The notes: a model not told the origin generated them from the letters alone. 64,000 nucleotides of DNA from Siphonodentalium dalli (GCA_032622095.1 CP136069.1:124239950-124303949), one strand, 5' to 3'; shown: positions 35,285-48,015, counted from the stretch's first letter. Numbers and translations: made by a program.

Positions 35285-35682
35285 ATGAAACGAAAACAAA
35301 AAAGTTGTGTAAGTTTAGCCATGCATTTCGAAACGAAACGTCGCAAATACGACAAAATTTATACTATGCAAACAGCTTGGGAATGTTTATTTAATTTGTG
35401 CATTGTCTTTATTTGGATATTTATTTATTACTCTTTTATTGGCTTTCACACCGTTCGTGGAAAAAAAATGTGTACTGCGAAGCGATGCGAAGAAAGCGGC
35501 GTCCTTATAGTTACTATGCAGCGGACTACAACTATCATTGCGCGCAAGTACTTTTGGGTCTTTTTTGTTGCACTGATAAATATAATAAAGTTAGTGTATT
35601 GTTAATATATTCCCTTTCACCGTCTGAATGGTGCCACGGATATAAACAAATTATTGCACAATACCTGATAGTGTATGAATAA
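35285..35682 (+). other. Weak overlapping ORFs with an SPSEWC segment
   Basis: Two overlapping frames (35285-35605, 106 codons; 35398-35682, 94 codons) are open. The second ends with a segment, YSLSPSEWC, that also occurs at about 33535. The first has a hydrophobic run (LFNLCIVFIWIFIYYSFIGF). No family recognised. Listed because of the matched peptide, not as a confident gene. Confidence 0.3.
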
Positions 35683-35865
35683 TCAGCATATTTGCATCAC
35701 TTATGTTTGATAAACTAAAGAAAGCTGATTCTGGAGAAATCACTACGACACATTTCTGAATTACATCAACATTAATCATGGGTAATTCCGTTTGGAAATT
35801 TACTGCGATAAGTTTTTCATCCGCTTAAATATATATACAGTGACATTTTACTGGAGTGTTACTTG

Positions 35866-36257
35866 TTAGCGACCACAGCCAATTTGAACACCCCGTTTCT
35901 CTGATCCAATTGACATCGGTTTGTTTTTATTTTGCGTACCTGACGGAACCGGCCGCAAGTTAGGGTTTAACAGTGCCGTGTCCGCTTGAGCTATCGACTT
36001 CGGGATTGGAACTTTGGTATATACATGTCTATTCTGCACGACAGTGCATACCCCATCACGCTCGGACCCCTGGTGGAGGTGCGGACGGGTGCGGTCGGCT
36101 TTTAGTAGGACCTGGTTAATACACGCAAGTGTGAACGAGGACATCGCGATCTAATGCATGTTTTGTCCCCTATATATACGTTCCCCATAATTATGTAGGG
36201 TTATTCACTTTTGATAAATGGAACTCATGATGTTGCATCCCATCTGCCTTGCTTGGA
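35866..36257 (-). other. Probable 3' untranslated region of the glycine-zipper gene
   Basis: This stretch follows the stop codon at 36260-36258 and has an AATAAA signal on the minus strand at 35931-35926. A 92-codon ORF (36144-35866) lies in it, unusually GC-rich for the window. It could be a separate small exon, but the polyadenylation signal falls inside it, so I read it as untranslated. Confidence 0.4.
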
Positions 36258-36493
36258 CTATTGCTCTCTCGCGTTCTTCTGCTCCTGTACAAATTTGTAT
36301 ATCAGTGTCACCACCGTCAATGCACCGCCTGACATGGCATAAACAATAAAAGCCTTGGTATCACTGCTGCCCACCAGGGTGATTATTCTACTCTCCAGAC
36401 TACGTCGATCATGGTATGATAGACTTCGCATAGCTTTCACCAATTCCTTGTATGGATCTAGGCTGAGATATCCAACCGCACCCAGAGCAAATC
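36258..36493 (-). CDS. Glycine-zipper membrane protein, exon 3 (C-terminal)
   Basis: Minus-strand exon starting after the acceptor TTACTTTTGTAG (AG at 36495-36494) with two bases completing a glycine codon. It runs 77 residues to TAG at 36260-36258. It encodes the second half of the glycine-rich membrane segment (FALGAVGYLSLDPYKELV), a charged amphipathic stretch (MRSLSYHDRRSLESRIITLV), and a final hydrophobic segment (GGALTVVTLIYKFV) ending EQKNAREQ. Phase (1) matches the donor of exon 2 exactly, so the glycine zipper continues across the junction. Codon choice and GC content stand out from the AT-rich surroundings. The gene assignment is described under exon 1. Confidence 0.65.
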
Positions 36494-37972
36494 CTACAAA
36501 AGTAATCATGATACTATATTTTAAATATATATTAATACACGTATGGCATACATGTATAAAATTAAACTAAACTCTCGCCCAAATAGAAGTAATAAAGCTT
36601 CACCTCGATGATCGAAGCTTTCAGCCCCGAGTCTTCCTCCATCAGGTATATTCCATAACAATTACATTTTCGTTAGTTCAAGCATTATATATTACTTCCT
36701 TTGTGCACTCAATTTCAGATATAACGGACAGTTGTAATGCAAATATTCAATTATCGCTTCAATGGTTGGCCATCAGAGACTTTCTGTGAATGCATCGGGC
36801 GATTATACAATTGAGAATATGATTCTAAACGTATTGTCTTGTAATTAACACAATATCCTAGAAATCCTAGTAATTCTACGTTTATCAGTTCCAACTATGT
36901 TAGGCTTTCTGGACCGAGTGAAATCACGTGAGGTGGAAAACAAATTTCCATCATGGTTACTGTTCGCATACTCTTATTTTAACTCGGAAACCATTTAAAC
37001 TTGCATGGCTCTCCCATGCTTATCATATGATATCGATTATCTATATATGACGTCATCGGGCGCATGCTGCACACTTCTTCAAACTTCCATAGAAAATCTG
37101 GTTACATTTGTGATCCATTCAATTTAAAAAGCTGACTACGAATGTGATCACTAATGGTACGCTTTCTAGGCGGTTTCCGATTTCAGTTCGTTACCGATAT
37201 ATTTAGCTTTGATAATTTCAATGATAATGATACACATCAAGTCCAGAAATGGCAAAGAGACCACCAAAAGTTGACCCACCATTATTCCGCTGTTGCACGC
37301 TATTTCCTTGATTTAAACATAAGTTAACATTGCGCCAAGACGAACTGGGCATCATCAGATTACCTCTTTAACTGATCAATCCTAAACCATTAATATATTT
37401 GGTCCCAATATTTCATTGAGCGGCTTATATGTAAAACATTGAGAGAACTATGTTTTGCATTGGGAGATCGTGAATCGGTAAAGAAGCATGGACTACATGT
37501 AATTCGACCTGTGAGATAGCTGGAATCTATTTTTGGGCCAGATCGTATCAATAACCACCTTCACAACCGCAAAAACGGCAGTTATATGCTTATCGTTGCG
37601 TATGCATAGGTACCCTGGCATATGTTTGAACTTTAAATGGGACCTCCGATCCAAGCAAAAATAATAATCCATCAAATCACCCCAATACAAATCGATTCCC
37701 ATGTAACTATATAGACAACATATAATTATGTCAAGTACCATGCATATAACATCACAACATCGTGAATAGAATGGGTCTACACTAAAATATAGCCTACACA
37801 ATAAGTTTTTCACGATGTTGTTATATATTACCATTTTGAACCGAGAACGATTCGTTGACCACAGTCACTAGTTTCATTCAAAAATGTTCTCGGTGGTTAT
37901 GGATTATCTGGTTTCAATCCAATATTGCTTGTTATATATTAGTGCAGTGTCCAAACGTCAAAAGTGGTCGGG
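36494..37972 (-). other. Intron 2, downstream part
   Basis: No transposon signature recognised over 1.5 kb. An unrecognised 113-codon minus-strand ORF (37834-37493) is present and may be chance; it has no consensus acceptor and would not fit between exons 2 and 3 without breaking the phase-matched junction. Confidence 0.35.
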
Positions 37973-38397
37973 TACCCATACCCACTGTAGAGCAAGTTGA
38001 AACCCATTTTTTGGAATGAGAAATATATACTATTTACGAAAATGAAGTGAAAAGTAACGGAATTGGTGGTGGCTATTGTCAAATCGACGATGAAACTTAC
38101 CCACCAGTGACTTTTTCCAGAAATTAACGATTTTGGTAAAGCAACCCCTGCGGCTATATCCTAACTTATTTGCCAGCATTGTTGGTTTTACAACTGCTAC
38201 ATAATACAATACCTCTACTTGATTTGAAATAAGTGTTGGTTAGTTTGGATTTTCATGCCATTTGGAGCCGAAACATTTATTTTTTGCTGAAAAATCGCAC
38301 TTTTTCACAAAAATATTTTGTTTTCAAACTTTATCATTCACATGGATATTGAAATAATGCCGAAATATTTAATTCATATGGTGTAGCATTTATCTGA

Positions 38398-39050
38398 CAA
38401 GCACATGCAGAAAGAATTTAACAGAAATTTTGAAAGGTTTGCGAGATACTGGATTTTAGCTACCCCCCCCCCCCCCAACACGTTTTTTGTCCAAAAATTA
38501 CATATTTTTCATAACGAGCTTTAAAACATTTTCTAATTGATATTTATGTGACCCAATATGAATCTTTTACTAAAAGGTTTGTCCAGATATACCGTTTAAT
38601 TTATTAGAGTATTAGAGATGTGTTCATGCTTCCAGACCCCCAGTCACAACAACAACATATTTTATTGATAACAGGTAATGCTACATGAATTAACATCGAT
38701 TTTATAGTACTAAAATATGTGTCATAAACAACACATGACCAACTGTAGTATTCAAAAGGCTCAATAGTTATCTGGACATCACATGTAGAGAGAATTTGAC
38801 ATAAATTGTGAATGGTTTGCCACATATTGGATTTTAGCTACCGCTCCCCCGAACATGTTTTGGTAGAAAACATACATATTTATGACAACGACAACATACA
38901 CTTTTATGAATGATTCTAATGGGACCAAATCATTATTAATGTGACCGCATCCGTAGCCACCGGAGCGTTGTTAAAGATGTCCTCATGCTTCCAAACCCCC
39001 AGTTACAACAAAAACACATTTTATGTATAACATGTAATTTTATATTAATA
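38398..39050. repeat. Two tandem subterminal units of about 370 bp
   Basis: Unit 1 (about 38398-38770) and unit 2 (about 38771-39050, then interrupted) share GAATTTAACAGAAATT, TACTGGATTTTAGCTACC, a C-rich tract (14 C at about 38463-38476), ATGCTTCCAGACCCCCAGT and ACAACAACA. Unit 2 is cut by the insertion beginning at 39051 and resumes at about 42056. Confidence 0.65.
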
Positions 39051-42000
39051 CTAGCAGGGTTACCCGGCGTTGCCCAGGTTAAAGTGATGTGAAACCCTCA
39101 GTATATTGTGGATATATGGTGGGAATAGAGGATACTCCTGTTGAAAGCGTTACACATATTCTCATAAATTATATATCCAAATAGTATCACAAAACATGAT
39201 TCTTACACACGGAATATAAGTAGTAGCCCACCTTGTCGGATCGGAGTGATTGTCATTTTGTTTATCGCGATTAATCCGTCCCACCAATAAAGAACTATTT
39301 ATTTATTTACACCTGCGTATACTTCAGACGTTATAACATGAACATCATAAACACAGTAGTTCGCAAAAATAAAAGACGACAACTGGGTTTTATCTAGAGA
39401 TGTATTAAGCAATCTAGTGGGTTTTACTAAGATGTTGAGGACGCCTGGTTATCATATCCCCATGAAGATACAGATGTTTTATAGAAATGTCCATGTGCTC
39501 CTCTGTTCATGGTGCTATATACTGGCTAATTATTCTCAGTTTAAAAGAAATATTGCTGTGCGACTGTATCAGCTACATGTGCCCGACACAGCGATAATTT
39601 GAGTTGTTTTTGTTAGGCGATGAGTCTGTTCTAAAACACGAAAGATATCCTCTGTATATTGGGCAGATATAACCTTGTCAGATGTCAATATTGGAGGATC
39701 CTGAAAAGTCATGTGCCACTGACTCCGTTTTCTTTTATCTGAGAAAAAATAATATTTGATGGCACACTGTGGCCACTATTGTTGAACAGGCTTTCTATAC
39801 ATTTCCATATGTCTTGTAACTTTTTTGTCGAAACTATATTGAATGGGGCAGACTCAATTGTGTTATAATATTAACATGAGCTATTCTAATATTTTAAAAT
39901 GCACCATTGTCTTCTCGTAAAAAGTGACCACTGTTAGAACGCCTTGGTGCCATCTCGATTGTACCCCGTGAAGTTATATATAGAACACATACAGACAGAC
40001 ATATTTGCAAATATATCTAGGCACCAAATGTGACGCTTTTAACACGCACGATTTGATTCCTAGATTCACTTGAGAAGAACTTGAATGAATTTGATGTTAA
40101 TTGGCAATAAACGTAGTTTATGTGACCCGCCTGTCCCTATTTGGGACTCAAGCGGCGCCACATTTGACATCATTCAACCACAAACGTAGACTCATTACGG
40201 AGATGAATATATATAAAATTGTTGAAAATTGGCGAGTATACAAATTCGTATCAAATTTAGGGACCCCATACCTCTCACCCAAACGGCACCAATTTGACGT
40301 ATTTAAACCACACGATTATTTAGATTCCTCAAATCACGGAGAAGAATATGTATCAGTCTGGTGGAAATCGGCGCTAAACATATTGTTTATCAATTGTTGT
40401 GTCTCTCTCACCCTCTGTGCACCCCTGTCTCAAATGGCACCACTTCTGACATCTTTAAACCACACAATTAGACTCCTGATATCATGGAGATAAATATTTA
40501 TAAGTTTGGTGCCAATCGGCGACTAAACAATTTTTATCAAATTTAGTGAGAAGAATGTGTATCAATTTGGTGGAAATCGGCGTAAATTTATTGTTATCAT
40601 TGTTGGTGCCCATATCTCTTTTAGTGCACCCCTGACTCGAATTACGCCACTTTTGACAGCTTTAAGTCACCCCATTAGACTCCTCATACCGTGTGGATGA
40701 TTTTATATAAGTTTTTGTATAAAACTGGCGAGTGTACAAATTTGTATCAAATTTAGGGCCCCCATATCTCTCATTCAAACGGCACCAATTTGGCGTATCT
40801 AAACAACGCGATTAGATTTCTCGTATCACGGGGAATATGTATCAATCTGGTGGAAATCGGCGCTAAACATATTGTTCATCTTTTTTGTGTTCCTCTCACC
40901 CTCTATGCATCCTGACCCGAATGACCCCACGTCTGACAGCTTGTGACATCCTTAAACCACACTATTATACTCCTGGTATCATGGAGATGATTATTGATAA
41001 GTTTGGTACTAATTGACGACTAAACCAATTTTGGTCAAATTTTGTGCCCACTAACTCCCATCTTTCACCCACAGCACCAACATGGCATCTTTAAATCACA
41101 CGGTAAGACTCCTCGTATTATGGATAAGAATACATATCACTTTGGTGAAAATTGGCGCTAAAATGATTGCGTATCAATTTTGGTGCCCCTCTGCCTTTCA
41201 GTTCAACCCTGACTCGAATAATGCCACTTTTGACAGATTTAAGGCACATCATTAGACTCATCATACCATGGGGGTGATATTGTATAAGTGTGGTGGCAAT
41301 CGGCTACTAACCCCATTCTTATCAAATTGAGTGCCCATCCCACAATCTTTCATCAAACGACAGCAATTTGGTGTCTTTAAATCGCACACTTAGATTCCTT
41401 GTATCATGGAAAATAATATCAATTTGGTGGAAATGTTGGTGCCCCTCTCTTCTTCCGTGCATCCGTGACGCGAATCGCGCCACGGTTGACATATTTAAAC
41501 AACACCATTAGATTCCTCATATCATGGGATTGATTATATAAAATTTTCGTGGCAATCGGCGGCAAAAAAAGTTTCTACCCGTCTTCCTTTTTTGCCCCTG
41601 ACAACGGCGTCACTTTAGAAAATTCTAACCCGCACCAATTTCTTTCTCGAAAAAAGTTACCCCTAGTAGACCGTTTGGTGCCATCTAGATGGTCTCTCGG
41701 CGCTAAACTTAGTTTATCAATTTTGGTGACCCTCTCCCCTTCCATGCAAGCCTGACTCGAACGGTGCCACTTTTGGCATATTTAAACCACACCATCAGAT
41801 TCCTTATATCATGGGGATGATTATATATAAGTTTCGTGGCAATCGGCGACAAATTTTTGTTCTACCCCTCCCCTTTTTCTGCCACTGACAACAACGGCGT
41901 CACTTTAGAAAATCCTAACCCGCACCAGTATCTTTCTAGTAAAAAGTTCCCCTAGTAGACCCCTTTGGTGCCATCTAGATGGTCCCCTGTGAATTTCTAT

Positions 42001-42055
42001 AGAACACAGACAGACAGACAGACAGACATTCGCAAATATAGATATAGATATAGCG
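39051..42055 (+). mobile_element. Insertion with ACTAGCAGGGTTACCCGG head, 145-bp array and GATATA tail
   Basis: Starts CTAGCAGGGTTACCCGGCGT and ends with ACAGACAGACAGACAGACAT followed by GATATAGATATAG. About twelve diverged units of roughly 145 bp (40100-41990) each contain GGCACCA, TTTAAACCACAC.ATTAGA, TC.TATCATGG.GATGAT and TTGGTGGAAATCGGCG. The host sequence around it (AATTTTATATTAATA before, GCGATTTTATAGAGC after) corresponds to the uninterrupted unit at about 38680-38715. A reverse-orientation relative is at 23958-24503. Short ORFs (40101-40493, 41549-41755) are array artefacts. Class not certain. Confidence 0.7.
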
Positions 42056-42249
42056 ATTTTATAGAGCTAAAGTATTTGTTGCACACGGCACATATATAGA
42101 CTAACATATACAGAACAAAATCATTGTTGCTGCCATAGTGTTGTTAGTGTCCATCTAAATCGACCAAAATATAGAAAAATGGATATTTTTATTGTATTTT
42201 ATATCTCATAAACTAGACTGACCAATGTGGCAAGCGTTAGTTCAAATAT

Positions 42250-44800
42250 GTTCTGTCTGAGGTTCCCCTACATTATTAGAAGTAACTAACACACCACGAA
42301 ATGAAAACAAATTGATCTCAATATTAACTGACAGTGTGAACGATAGGGAATATACAATTTATATGAGTGGTTTGGTTCCCGAAATCCTAGGTACTTTACA
42401 AAAGGCGGCTGGCAAATACGAAAGTTGAATTTTCTTTCTTTGAGTCCCCCCCCCCTGCCCCATTAAAAGTCTTAAACACACCACGAACTGCAAGGATATG
42501 ATCTCAATATTAACTGAGGGTGTGGACAAATGGTAGTTACATAAGGAAATATACATTTTTAATGGATGTGTTGGTTCCCGAATGTCTGGGACACTTTACA
42601 AAATAGTGGCTTTCAAACGAGAAAGGCGAAATCTCACTGCTTTGGGTGCCCTTAGCCCATTTGAACTCGTGAACACACCATGAACTGAAGCTATATGCTC
42701 TCTATATTGACTGGGTGTGTGAACGAAAGGTATTGATATCAAGGAATATACAATATACATGGGTAGTTTGCCAAATACGAAATCTGAATTTTCTTTGATT
42801 TAGGCTACCCTATCCCATTTGCAGTCTTGAACACACCATGAACTGAAAGGATATAATGCTCACAATATTAACTAATGGTGTAGAGAAATTGACGCTCAAT
42901 ATATATCAATAAATATACACCTATTCTGGATGTGTTAGTTATCTAATGTCTGGGACACGTTACAAAAAGCGGATGGCAAAGGCGAATTATCACTGTTTTT
43001 GGGGACATCTAATCCATTAATATCTTTAGCACGCCATGAACCGAAGTTATGTGCTCCAAGACTTATCTGAACGTGTAAACGGAAAGTAATGCTATCAGGG
43101 AATTATCAATAGATATGGGTGGTTTGGTTTCCTCTAAATTATGGGGCACTTTACAAAAAGCGTCTGGCAAATACGAAATGACATTTTCTATGTTTGAGTA
43201 CCCTACTATCCCACTTGAAGTCTTAAACATGACACGAGCTTAACTTGTATGCTCTTAGTTTTAACTGCGGGTGTGGACAAATGGTAGTAGTATCCGGAAA
43301 TAGATATATGTTATGGTTGGGATGTTTACCGAAAGTATGTGGCACTTTACAGGAGGCTGACAAACGAAAAGGGATAATTTCACTGTCTTAGGGGATTCCA
43401 ATCCCTATTTGAAGTCTTGCACACACCACGAGCTAATGGCATATGCTATCAATATTACCCGCGATTGTGCCAGAATGGTTGTTCTACCAGAAAAGATGCA
43501 ATGTTTAGGTTGATAGTTTGATTTACGAAAGCAGGTATCACTTACAAAAAGCAGATGGCAAACGATAAAGGCGAATTTTGAGTGACCCCTTACCCTATGT
43601 AAACTATTGAACCCAATACGAACTCAATGGATGTGCTCTCAAATGGAAATATAAGGAAATACACAATTGTTATAGATGTGTTGATACCCGGCAGCCAGGG
43701 ACACTTTATCAAAAGCGGCTGGCAAATTTAAAAATGTGGGTTTTCACTGTTGTTTGGGAACTTTAACTCAATTTGAAGACTAGAACACAAACTGGAACGG
43801 TATTTTCTCAATATTAACTAAGTGTATGGACAATGGGTAGTTGCATACGGAAGTACACATTTAAATAGATGGATTGGGTTCAGAAAACATGAGCATGGTA
43901 CTTTACGAAAAGTGGCTGGAAAATAAGGAAGGAAAACTTTTGAGGACCCACTACCTTATGTTGAAGTCATGAAGAAACCACATGCTGAAATGATATACTC
44001 TCAATATTAACCGAGGGTATGAACAAAGATTAGTTTTTATCAGGATAATATATACACACCATGGATGTGTTGGTTCACACAAGCCTGCATCATGTGGCAC
44101 TTCACATCAAGCGACTGACATATTTTCACTGTTTTATATAACCATACAATATTTTAAGTCTTGAACACATCATGTTCGTACTGAAGGGATTATGCTCTCA
44201 ATATCAATAAATGTTGTGGCCGAAGGGTATTCAATCCGGCACTTTAGTCTATACGATATATAAGGCTGTGTTGTTTACCAACAGTATGTGACACTTTACA
44301 AAATGCGGCTGGCAAATAAAAAAAATGCTAATTTTAACTTTTTGTGTGACCACCTACGCTATTTTAAGTCCTTACAACACCACGAACTGAATGGATATGC
44401 TCCCACGTTTAACTCATGCTGTGGGCAGAGTTAGTTCTATCAGAAAGTAAACAATTTATATGGATAGGTTGGTTCCTGGCTCCTGAGAGTTTGGGACACT
44501 TTGCAATAATCAGCTGACAAATACGAATAGCGATTGTTTATTATTTCGGTACCCTATACCCTATCTGAAGCCTTGAACATATCACGAACTAAAATGATGT
44601 ATTAGCATATATATGGTGTAGAGAAAAGGCAATTCGATCAGGAAATATTTAGTTACTTTGTATGGACTCGTTTTCCGAAAGCCTGCGACACCTTATAAAA
44701 AGCGAACTACAAATAAGAAAGACCATTTTTCTATGATTTGGAGACCACCTACCCCATTTTAAGTCTTGAACACACAAAATAACTGAATATATGACAACGT
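42250..44800. repeat. Satellite-like array, about 190-bp unit, about 14 copies
   Basis: The phrase AACACACCACGAACTGAA recurs in diverged form near 42290, 42476, 42672, 42831, 43030, 43228, 43421, 43610, 43786, 43973, 44167, 44370, 44578 and 44770. Between occurrences are TATGCTCTCAATATTAACT, GGAAATATACAATT, GGCACTTTACAAAAAGCGG and TGGCAAATACGAAA. Divergence is high, so the array is old. It fills the core of the long inverted-repeat element. Confidence 0.8.
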
Positions 44801-45821
44801 TATCTCAGCTACACATCACACTATTTTGTTTTTTATTTAAATATACTGGTATATAAAACTGAGAGAACTGCCACCTCGGTGAGACTATAGTGGGGATTCA
44901 TTTGAACATATTTATTTTCTATATATTACTATTATTTTGAGGGACACTATAATCACTTTGGCAAAAAAAGTTATTATATTTGATAGTTGTGAGACTCTTT
45001 GGACATTGTGTGTCAAATGTTGTTTATAACAAATATTTCAGTCATACAAAGTCGACGTCGATGCATGTTTATTTACAGCTGTTATCAATAAAATGTGTTG
45101 TTGCTGCTGTTGTTGTTGTTGTTGTATCTTCGGGTCTTGAAGCCTGATCATGTCTAATCACTTCAGCAATGTCCCCGGGCCCAATTTTCAGCAATCGAGT
45201 CATGCTGGGTCCCATTATGATCAATTGGGAAATTTGGTAAAGTTCTTAACAAAAATATGTAATTTTTCGACCAAATACGTGTTTGGAGAGGGGTAACTAA
45301 AATCCATTATTTTGCAAATTCTTCTAAATTTCTGTTAACCTTTGCCTATATACGCTTGTCAGATAACAGTAAATATGTTGGCATTATTGCAATGCCCATT
45401 TGAATGATAATGTTTGAAAACAAATATTTTTGTGAAAAAGATCGATTTTTTAGCAAACAATGTTTCGGCTCCAAATGGCAGGACAGTCCAAATTAACCAA
45501 TATCAAGTAGAGATATGATATGACGTAGTAATTTCAACACCAACAATGTTGGCAAATAAGTTAGGACATATCCGCAAGCGTCGCTTTATCAAAATCGTTA
45601 ATTTCTGGAAAAAGTCACTGGTGGGTATCGTTCCTCGTCGATTTGGCAATAGCCACCACCAATTCAGTTATTTTTCGCTATCATTTTCGTAAAAAATATA
45701 TATTTATTCTTTAAAAAAAGTTGTTTTCAACTTGTTCTACTGGGTAGGGGTATCTAAAAAAAAACTAGAGCTCTTTTTCGATTTGGCCGCTGCACTAAAT
45801 GTATCAATACAGTGAACGTAC

Positions 45822-45935
45822 CCGTAATGGTACCAAGGAACAATCCCACAATCCCTCCACGAATACCGATAGCTGCTCCAACTGCTGCCCCTGTTGTTGC
45901 AGAAGCCGCCGTGCCTATTAGCGTCATCAGCGCAG
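45822..45935 (-). CDS. Glycine-zipper membrane protein, exon 2
   Basis: A 114-base minus-strand exon bounded by an acceptor (ATGAATTTCAG, AG at 45937-45936) and a consensus donor (ACGG/GTACGT, intron from 45821). It starts with two bases completing an alanine codon and ends with one base of a glycine codon, so both junctions are phase 1. The 37 whole codons read as a glycine/alanine zipper: TGAAVGAAIGIRGGIVGLFL. If the donor were ignored the frame would run into the transposon and stop (TAG at about 45755-45757). The phase match to exon 3 argues for splicing instead. The 7.8-kb element begins about 70 bases into the downstream intron. Confidence 0.65.
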
Positions 45936-46105
45936 CTGAAATTCATAATATGTATGTTTTGAAAACTCATAATGTTTATTATTCGTCCTAAATGTGTGTG
46001 GGTAAAAAAATAGAGAGTTTACATAATCTCACGGGTTAGCAATTACGATTACAGTTGGGGCACATCGTCACCAAGTTATGCGCACAAAAATGTAAATGCG
46101 AATTG

Positions 46106-46345
46106 TAACCCTTCCAATACTAAATACACATTGACGAGTAGTTATCCCTTAGGAAATGTTCCTCGTTTGTTGAACTTATTATCTGAACATTTCCCATCAA
46201 TAGTAGGAATACTTCTGCACTTTCTATATGCTGCCTGCTTATATTTTCTGATGTTGACCTGAACATCCCTCCGAATGACTAATATACCATTCCAATGTAT
46301 TATTTGATAAATTGGTGGAAGAATCCACTTAGCGTAGAATGTTTT
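46106..46345. mobile_element. TAACCC MITE, copy 2 (degenerate right end), in intron 1
   Basis: TAACCCTTCCAATACTAAAT at the left, GGAAATGTTC and TTGTTGAACTTATTATCTGA inside, as in the copies at 2498 and 60286. The right end is only weakly recognisable near 46340. Confidence 0.55.
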
Positions 46346-46509
46346 GGTTTCGGTTTCTTAATTGAATTTAATAATGCGAACTGTAATCATCATCATATAA
46401 TAGATTTACTAATATATGGTCTACGGTGTGTATCAACGAATTTATATTTACTTGTATGCATATGTGTACTCGTGCACATACACATGTGTGTAGGCGTCAG
46501 GAGTTTCCT

Positions 46510-46870
46510 AAAATTTCTGAAAATTTCCCAATTTTATAATACATATCGAACGTTTTTTTTTTTTGCGTTCGCCAAGTTGATTGAATAATTGGTTCAAATT
46601 CAAAGTGTTTAGTCTATTGCAATAATATTGTTTTATGTATCTTACTGTCAAGCCCTTTAATTTTTCACACTTCCAAGATAACGTGGAATTCCACATGCAC
46701 CTAACTCTGGGTCACATACTGTGCACTTTCTTTCTGAGTAGTCTCGGTTTGTCCATGATCCTTCTTCGATTGGTAATTTATCATTTGATGCGACTAATGT
46801 ATGCAATGCTTTTGAAATTCTTACCCGTGGACAACGCCGAGGATTGCACCGAGCTGGGGGGTATCAAGTC
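46510..46870 (-). pseudogene. LINE C-terminal fragment in intron 1
   Basis: Minus-strand reading gives SNDKLPIEEGSWTN, then SERKCTVCDPE, the first half of the cysteine-histidine motif. After a frame change it gives WKCEKLKGLTVRYIKQYYC and NTLNLNQLFNQL, the expected remaining C-terminus. This matches the order in the LINE at 3950-6199. The plus-strand ORF in the same place (46635-46898) is its shadow. Confidence 0.65.
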
Positions 46871-47074
46871 AAATGTTATATACATCCTGCAGTTGTAAAC
46901 TTCGATAATGTGGACAGAATTTTGAAGTTAGGCACAATCTGAAATGACTAATTTTAAACCAAGTTTATGCAGAGGTTCCGCTGTGGGTGTGAAGTTATCG
47001 TATACGACTGGATATGAATTTCGATATCGTTGTATTCATCCCACACTCACCGTTCAGGCTGGTATAAATAAGCG

Positions 47075-47268
47075 TTAGCCCTTCCTATACTAAATGTTCA
47101 TTGACGAGTAGTTCCCTTGGGAAATGTCCCACCAATGGATTTGAATTATTCGGCTGTTTCTCTGTCTGTCGTCTGATTTTATTACATGAACATCCCTCTA
47201 AATAAATATTCGAATGTATGTTCTTTTATACCTAAGTGGGAGAAACAATTTAGCATATACAGGGTTAG
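47075..47268. mobile_element. TAGCCC MITE, copy 3, in intron 1
   Basis: Left end TTAGCCCTTCCTATACTAAA; right end TTTAGCATATACAGGGTTA. It contains GACGAGTAGTTCCCTTGGGAAATGT, of which the first 20 bases also occur in diverged form at 46135. Shorter than its relatives. Confidence 0.55.
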
Positions 47269-47666
47269 ATGCGCACGATATTGCATGCTCATGTCATACT
47301 CACATCCCATTGCTTCTTCAACTTCTTGGTTGCCTTCCATAGCGGTCATCACCCCATCAAAGTATTCCCCCATCCTTCTTTAACAGCTGTGGAAATATTG
47401 GAATCACACATGTGCATATATGCTGGGTATTTCTACTATATTACACCCTTTGCAATTAGGGGTAAGATTGTGGAAACACCGGGCATGCGTTGACATGATT
47501 CCATCAATAAATGTGTTATGCTGTGTTCACATAAAACATTTCTGGTGAGATTGACGACTGCATGAATGTATAGAGGTAAAGCTGGAGACATAGAGGATCC
47601 CTAATGAGCCGCAGTTTTATACGAAATGTATTAACCGAGTGCACTAAATTCGATTCGAGTCGAGCT
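47269..47666. other. Unassigned intronic DNA
   Basis: Nothing recognised apart from short ORFs without motifs. Confidence 0.3.
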
Positions 47667-48015
47667 GTAGGTTACAGTGAAGTAATTCGATTGGTAGCGC
47701 CCTCCAACGGATTTTGGACCAAGATGCAAAATAATTTTGGCAAAAATTTTGGACCAAAAAGATTCTGGGCTCTGGTTGGTTAATAGTAGTTTCGATATTT
47801 AAACATATATAAAATACATGCAATCACTCCTCTTGAAATTTCAGACTTCAAACAAAACATTGGCACATTGTAAAGCACGTGGTTCCTAGATTGAATTTTT
47901 TTGGTGTGAGGTAAAAAATGTCAATAGTTTTTTCATGCAATTCTGACTGTAGATTATAAATCCCAAATTTAAAGGTACATTCCATGCCTGGCGATATGAT
48001 TTTTTCATGCAGAAA
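47667..48015. repeat. Dispersed repeat, copy 2 (GTAGCGCCCTCCAACGG family)
   Basis: Aligns along its length with 12372-12716, with a small internal expansion around TTTTGGACCAA (two occurrences near 47715 and 47748). It ends at TTTTTTCATGCAGAAAAT, where a LINE coding fragment begins. Confidence 0.7.

Larger units (their letters stand above)
37973..45752. mobile_element. 7.8-kb element with about 0.7-kb inverted ends, in intron 2
   Basis: The left end TACCCATACCCACTGTAGAG and the minus-strand reading of the right end TACCCCTACCCAGTAGAACA start arms that stay alignable for roughly 0.7 kb (37973-38690 and 45752-45040). Shared landmarks are AAGTTGAAA, GGTGGTGGCTATTG, AGTGACTTTTTCCAGAAATT, GAGCCGAAACA, ACAAAAATATT and ACAACAACA with TTTTATTGATAACA. 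Between the arms are a second subterminal unit (38770-39050), an independent insertion (39051-42055) and a 190-bp satellite (42250-44800). No transposase ORF was found, so it is non-autonomous or dead. No clear target duplication. Confidence 0.7.

Noticed and set aside
37493-37834. 113-codon minus-strand ORF in intron 2
   Set aside because: No acceptor or donor of matching phase and no motif; probably chance openness in AT-rich DNA.
45755-45935. Exon 2 as a terminal exon reading into the transposon, or as an interferon-inducible IFI6/IFI27-type protein
   Set aside because: A consensus donor and a phase match to exon 3 explain it better, and the IFI27 signature segment is absent.
45737-45970. 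Minus-strand 77-codon ORF overlapping exon 2 in another frame
   Set aside because: The alternative frame gives the glycine zipper with matching splice phases; this one has no features.
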